A stretch of 64,000 nucleotides of DNA from Sansalvadorimonas sp965243775. Lineage in GTDB: Bacteria; Pseudomonadota; Gammaproteobacteria; Pseudomonadales; Endozoicomonadaceae. The notes below the pieces were generated by a model. The model saw only the letters and a program-made list of their open reading frames with translations. It made no database searches and had not been told where the DNA came from. Shown here in pieces: positions 61,132 through 64,000 of this stretch. The position numbers were made by a program, and so were the translations under genes. Location of the stretch: contig CBDEWF010000043.1 in assembly GCA_965243775.1 (NCBI GenBank), positions 45,846 through 109,845 of the forward strand, written 5' to 3'. Each line of letters starts with the position of its first letter. The first letter of the stretch is position 1.

Positions 61132-61485
61132 ATGAGCAAAAACAAGATCATTCAGCAGCTTGAAGCTGAACAGATGAACAAAGAAATTCCTTCTTTCGGT
61201 CCTGGCGACACTGTCGTTGTTCAGGTACGCGTTAAGGAAGGTAACCGTGAGCGTCTGCAGGCGTTCGAAGGCGTTGTTATCGCTAAGCGTAACCGTGGCC
61301 TGAACTCTGCATTCACCGTGCGCAAGATTTCCAACGGTACTGGCGTAGAGCGTGTTTTCCAGACTTACAGCCCTGTAGTGGCTGGCGTGCAGGTTAAGCG
61401 TCGTGGTGACGTACGCAAGGCCAAGCTGTACTACCTGCGTGAGCGCAGTGGTAAGGCCGCACGTATCAAGGAAAAGCTGAACTAA
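61132..61485 (+). CDS. rplS: 50S ribosomal protein L19
   Basis: L19 lies at the 30S-50S interface. The 117 residues start MSKNKIIQQLEAEQMNKEIP and have GDTVVVQVRVKEGNRERLQAF and VKRRGDVRKAKLYYLR. TTGGGAG lies in front of the ATG. It closes the operon and a strong terminator follows. Confidence 0.98.
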   Translation: MSKNKIIQQLEAEQMNKEIPSFGPGDTVVVQVRVKEGNRERLQAFEGVVIAKRNRGLNSAFTVRKISNGTGVERVFQTYSPVVAGVQVKRRGDVRKAKLYYLRERSGKAARIKEKLN

Positions 61486-61519
61486 TTCCATTACCAACCG
61501 CTTTTCGACAAAACGACGG

Positions 61520-61544
61520 AGGCTGCCATTGGCAGCCTTTTTTT
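61520..61544 (+). terminator. Rho-independent terminator of the rpsP-rplS operon
   Basis: AGGCTGCC and GGCAGCCT form an 8-bp stem with a 3-base loop, then seven T. Confidence 0.93.
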
Positions 61545-62152
61545 CAGCCTGAAAAAATAAGCGCTATCGATTACTCCCCGGCAGTTGTAGAGGGTTTGCT
61601 TATTCCCTGGCCCAATCTTGACTTTACTTCCAGGTTCAAGGCTTTCTAACCATTCAGCACACTCTTTGCCAAACAGGCAGATAACAGTGGAGCCGAGCTT
61701 GAAGTGTCCGGCATCCTGGCCTTTTTTAAGTCTGATATCATTATCAAAGTAGGTCTTGTCAACAATACGGTGTCGGTCGCTTCTTCGACCATGCGGGTTG
61801 ATTAATCCACCCCATTCGGTCACGTATACTGGATACGTTGATGCCGCCAACCATAATCATGGCCATAGGGCCCTTATCTGTCTCAAAGACGGCAACTAAT
61901 CTTTCGTTGTTGGCAAAAAGCTCCGGTTGGCGATTCACTGTCCGCGGGTTAACAGAGAACAGGCGGCCAGGAATATGTCTGGTAAAAAGAAGCTTGCCGT
62001 TAACGGGCATATGAAAACGGTGGTAGTCAGATGGAGAAAGGTACATAAGTAGTCAAACAATTGCTTTCATATATTGACCACCCAAACTGCGTACGAAAGT
62101 ACTATTAATCAGGATGCTATATTTTCACAGCTGCTGTACAGAGTCTGTCGTT

Positions 62153-62629
62153 ATGAAAAAAATTGTCAGTACCATCACCGATAGTGCCATTATCCATACC
62201 CTGAAGTGTGCCATGCGCAATGGCCCTTTGCCCTGCGTAAGGGAACGTGCTCATGCGATACTTCTCAGCAATAAGGGATATTCTCTAGCTCAGATAGCTG
62301 ATGTCTTCGATGTTCAATACCAGACAATATTCCGGTGGATTGATGACTGGGAGCTTTCAGGTATACACGGCTTATATAAAGATCACAAAGGTGGAAAACC
62401 ATCAATTTACAATGATCAGGAAAGACAACGCTTCGCAGACCTGATTGCAGAAGAGCCACGGCGGATGTCCTATGCTCAGGCAAAACTTGAAGATGAAACC
62501 GGTAAATCAGCCTCATTGAAAACGCTGCAGCGGATGGCAAAAAAATTGGATTGGTCTACAAACGTGTGCGGAAATCCTGCCGGCATAAACGCGCCCAGGC
62601 ATCCTTTGAGCGTTGCCATCAAACACTGA
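62153..62629 (+). CDS. IS630-family transposase, first frame
   Basis: This frame encodes the DNA-binding part, with helix-turn-helix segments GYSLAQIADVFDVQYQTIFR and the linker. I chose the ATG at 62153 (MKKIVSTITD); the frame is open for 13 more codons upstream. Seven A at 62539-62545 (GGCAAAAAAATTGG) offer a -1 slip into the next frame, giving the continuous reading MAKKLDWVYKRVRKS-like junction. This is a known strategy in IS elements. Confidence 0.9.
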   Translation: MKKIVSTITDSAIIHTLKCAMRNGPLPCVRERAHAILLSNKGYSLAQIADVFDVQYQTIFRWIDDWELSGIHGLYKDHKGGKPSIYNDQERQRFADLIAEEPRRMSYAQAKLEDETGKSASLKTLQRMAKKLDWSTNVCGNPAGINAPRHPLSVAIKH

Positions 62630-63183
62630 AAGTCGCTCAGGAAGCCGAACGGAAAGGCCTTATAAACCTGTTCTATTTTGATGAGTCAGGCTTTTCCCAG
62701 CAGCCCTGTGTTCCTTATGCCTGGCAGCCAAAAGGGGAGCAGCTGAGAATTCCCTCCATCAACGGCCAGCGTATAAATATTCTTGGATTCATGAATCGCG
62801 ATAATGACCTGTCTTATTACCCTGTTTGCGGATCAGTAACTGGTGATGAAGTTATCCGCGTTTTTGAAGATTTTGCTGAGCAGATGCAAGACCCGAAATA
62901 CAGCACAGGCGACCGTTACACTTTAGTTGTGGTAGATAATGCCAGCATCCACACTTGCAAGAAGTTCAGAGAAAAGCTGGATGGCTGGATGATCGAAAAG
63001 AAACTGATTGTCTGCTATCTGCCCACATACTCCCCGGAGTTAAACCTGATTGAGATCTTGTGGGGCAAGGTGAAGTATGAATGGCTGAGCCTTATGAAGG
63101 TTATGGACTTCGATGAATTCCAAAAAGAGTTAAAACGTGTTTTTGATATGTTCGGTCAAGAATATATGATTTCATTTGTCTGA
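62551..63183 (+). CDS. IS630-family transposase, second frame (catalytic domain)
   Basis: The frame has the DDE core: LFYFDESGFSQQPCVPYAWQ (first Asp), LVVVDNASIHTCKKF (second Asp) and YSPELNLIEILWGKVKYEW (Glu). It is the D-D-E type of the IS630/Tc1-mariner group. It is probably expressed as a fusion with the first frame by -1 frameshifting at the A7 run at 62539-62545, not from its own start. It is intact. Confidence 0.92.
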   Translation: MVYKRVRKSCRHKRAQASFERCHQTLKVAQEAERKGLINLFYFDESGFSQQPCVPYAWQPKGEQLRIPSINGQRINILGFMNRDNDLSYYPVCGSVTGDEVIRVFEDFAEQMQDPKYSTGDRYTLVVVDNASIHTCKKFREKLDGWMIEKKLIVCYLPTYSPELNLIEILWGKVKYEWLSLMKVMDFDEFQKELKRVFDMFGQEYMISFV

Positions 63184-63395
63184 GTACTTAGTCACATATT
63201 TTCCGCTCTGAAAATAATCAGCGAGTTCCTGTTCCCCGCCAAGAAGCTGACTGACCGTATAAGTATGATCTTTAGCTTGAATCATATATCCATTTCGAAC
63301 GGTTCCAATCTGACCTACAGTACCGTCCACTGGTGAGACGACCTGGCTTTCTGTATCAATCGGGCGTGCGCCATCTAACCCGGAAATTTCATGAA

Positions 63396-64000
63396 TAAAG
63401 GCAGGTTCCGCCCAATCTCTTGATAAGATTGGGTCGACCAAAAGAAAGCTTCGGAAAAAGCTCACCGGAACCTGCCATGCCTCAAAATACACAAGAAATC
63501 CTGCGCTTTCACCCTGTCAACGATAAAACTGTCAGAGCTGACTTTCACGGTGGTGAGATGTCATCTGATTTCGGAGCCCTGTTGTTGCGTGAAACAGCGG
63601 CTCGCAGTGGACTTATAACCCGGCTGGCTCAAGCTATCAAAGACAAACGCCATGTCTCCTATGTTGACCACCCACTGCAGGATTTACTCATGCAACGCGT
63701 TTTGCAAATGGCCTGTGGTTATCAGGATGCCAACGACAGTAACAGTCTACGCAAAGATCCGATGTTTAAGCTGTCTGTTGGACGCAGCCCCCTGGATGAC
63801 AACTCACATCTTGCTTCAGCGCCAACATTTACCCGGCTCGGCCAATCCATGACCCGGAGAGATATCTACAATCTCGCCTATGCTTTTGCCGAGCACTTTC
63901 TCGCCAGCTACAGAAAGCCACCCAGGCTGGTTGTTATCGACCTGGATCATACCGCCAGCCTGATGCACGTTGTTCAGCAGGATAAGGCCGCTGATTTTGT
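63396..64000 (+). mobile_element. IS1380-family element, left part, runs off the window
   Basis: The left end lies near 63396-63410, where psd similarity stops and CAGGTTCCGCCCAATCTC begins. The transposase gene starts about 80 bases in. The exact end and target duplication cannot be fixed because the right end is outside the window. Confidence 0.8.
63477..64000 (+). CDS. IS1380-family transposase, N-terminal part
   Basis: The open frame from the ATG at 63477 runs to the end of the window (174 codons). It starts MPQNTQEILRFHPVNDKTV and has FGALLLRETAARSGLI, ALQRVLQMACGYQDANDSNSLR-like text (LMQRVLQMACGYQDAND) and RLVVIDLDHTASLMH with the first catalytic Asp. These are typical of IS1380 (DDE_Tnp_1 type). 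No stop occurs, so it is intact as far as visible. Confidence 0.92.
   Translation, partial: MPQNTQEILRFHPVNDKTVRADFHGGEMSSDFGALLLRETAARSGLITRLAQAIKDKRHVSYVDHPLQDLLMQRVLQMACGYQDANDSNSLRKDPMFKLSVGRSPLDDNSHLASAPTFTRLGQSMTRRDIYNLAYAFAEHFLASYRKPPRLVVIDLDHTASLMHVVQQDKAADF

Larger units (their letters stand above)
62048..63188 (+). mobile_element. IS630-family element, complete, inserted in psd
   Basis: The element is 1141 bp. The ends are imperfect inverted repeats AGTAGTCAAACAATTGC (left) and AGTACTCAGACAAATGA (right, inverted), with ATATATT following in both. It is flanked by TA (62046-62047 and 63189-63190), the standard IS630 duplication. It carries a two-frame transposase. Confidence 0.95.
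61491..63395 (-). pseudogene. psd: Phosphatidylserine decarboxylase, broken by IS630, a frameshift and IS1380
   Basis: Psd makes phosphatidylethanolamine in the inner membrane. Three fragments follow each other on the minus strand. Before the IS630: GARPIDTESQVVSPVDG to LLGGEQELADYFQSGKYVT. After it: MYLSPSDYHRFHMPVNG, LFANNERLVAVFET, IMVGGINVSSI. After one extra base near 61825: VTEWGGLINP to GHFKLGSTVICLF, with the LGST autocleavage site intact. Removing the element and one TA rejoins KYVTMYLSPSDYHR, matching E. coli FVTTYLSPRDYHR. The first ~70 residues are missing; homology stops near 63395, where the IS1380 element starts. Three lesions mean the gene cannot function here. Confidence 0.9.

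Noticed and set aside
1..64000. tRNA, rRNA or prophage genes
   Set aside because: No tRNA cloverleaf, rRNA segment or phage structural gene was recognised anywhere in the window.

Overview
The window looks like a chromosome segment from a host-associated marine gammaproteobacterium, most likely an Endozoicomonas-type symbiont (Oceanospirillales). The housekeeping genes are gammaproteobacterial in type and order: argG, acs, the CrbS/CrbR-like acetate regulators, DUF4212-actP, ffh and rpsP-rimM-trmD-rplS. Between them lie many insertion sequences of different families, integron-type gene cassettes without an integrase, and an unusual number of genes with eukaryote-like domains. The genus is an inference from this combination; no rRNA gene is present.

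Layout: 1-9.3 kb holds a large SET-domain protein that runs off the left edge, a coiled-coil protein, a xanthine permease and a secreted protein with two CARD-like death folds. 9.7-15.5 kb holds argG, a TKL-like protein kinase and acs. 15.7-16.8 kb is a small run of attC sites and cassettes. 17-20.7 kb holds an amidoligase-like protein and a secreted Thr-rich protein. 20.9-32.2 kb holds the acetate sensor and regulator, an NTAQ1-type N-terminal glutamine amidase coupled to the regulator, two type IV pilin-like genes, a glycine-zipper protein, a Josephin-like cysteine protease, and the acetate symporter pair. 32.5-39.2 kb encodes a giant two-AAA+ protein followed by a transglutaminase-like ORF in another frame, split at a run of seven G. 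39.3-43.9 kb holds the DUF294 nucleotidyltransferase and exonuclease that usually accompany actP, a peroxiredoxin-glutaredoxin fusion and a PTS-EIIC-like membrane protein. 44-54.5 kb is a rearranged accessory zone: a secreted RING-finger protein, IS982, ISL3 nested in an IS4-like remnant, a duplicated piece of an ABC ATPase gene, the intact amino-acid ABC transporter, a LysR fragment, another attC-flanked cassette and an IS701-like element. 54.8-61.5 kb returns to core genes (ffh, rpsP-rimM-trmD-rplS), broken by an IS630-like element. 61.5-64 kb is a psd gene destroyed by an IS630 insertion, a frameshift and an IS1380 element.

Working together: acs, the CrbS/CrbR pair, DUF4212/ActP and DUF294/exonuclease make up an acetate uptake and activation locus, opened up by accessory genes. 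The eukaryote-like genes (SET, CARD, kinase, Josephin, RING, NTAQ1) are scattered single genes rather than one operon. Their domains map onto host histone/protein methylation, death-fold signalling, phosphorylation, ubiquitin and the N-degron pathway, so the most economical reading is a collection of host-directed effectors. The best candidates for something undescribed are the tandem-CARD secreted protein, the SET protein, the RING/Josephin pair of opposite ubiquitin activities, and the AAA+/transglutaminase giant.
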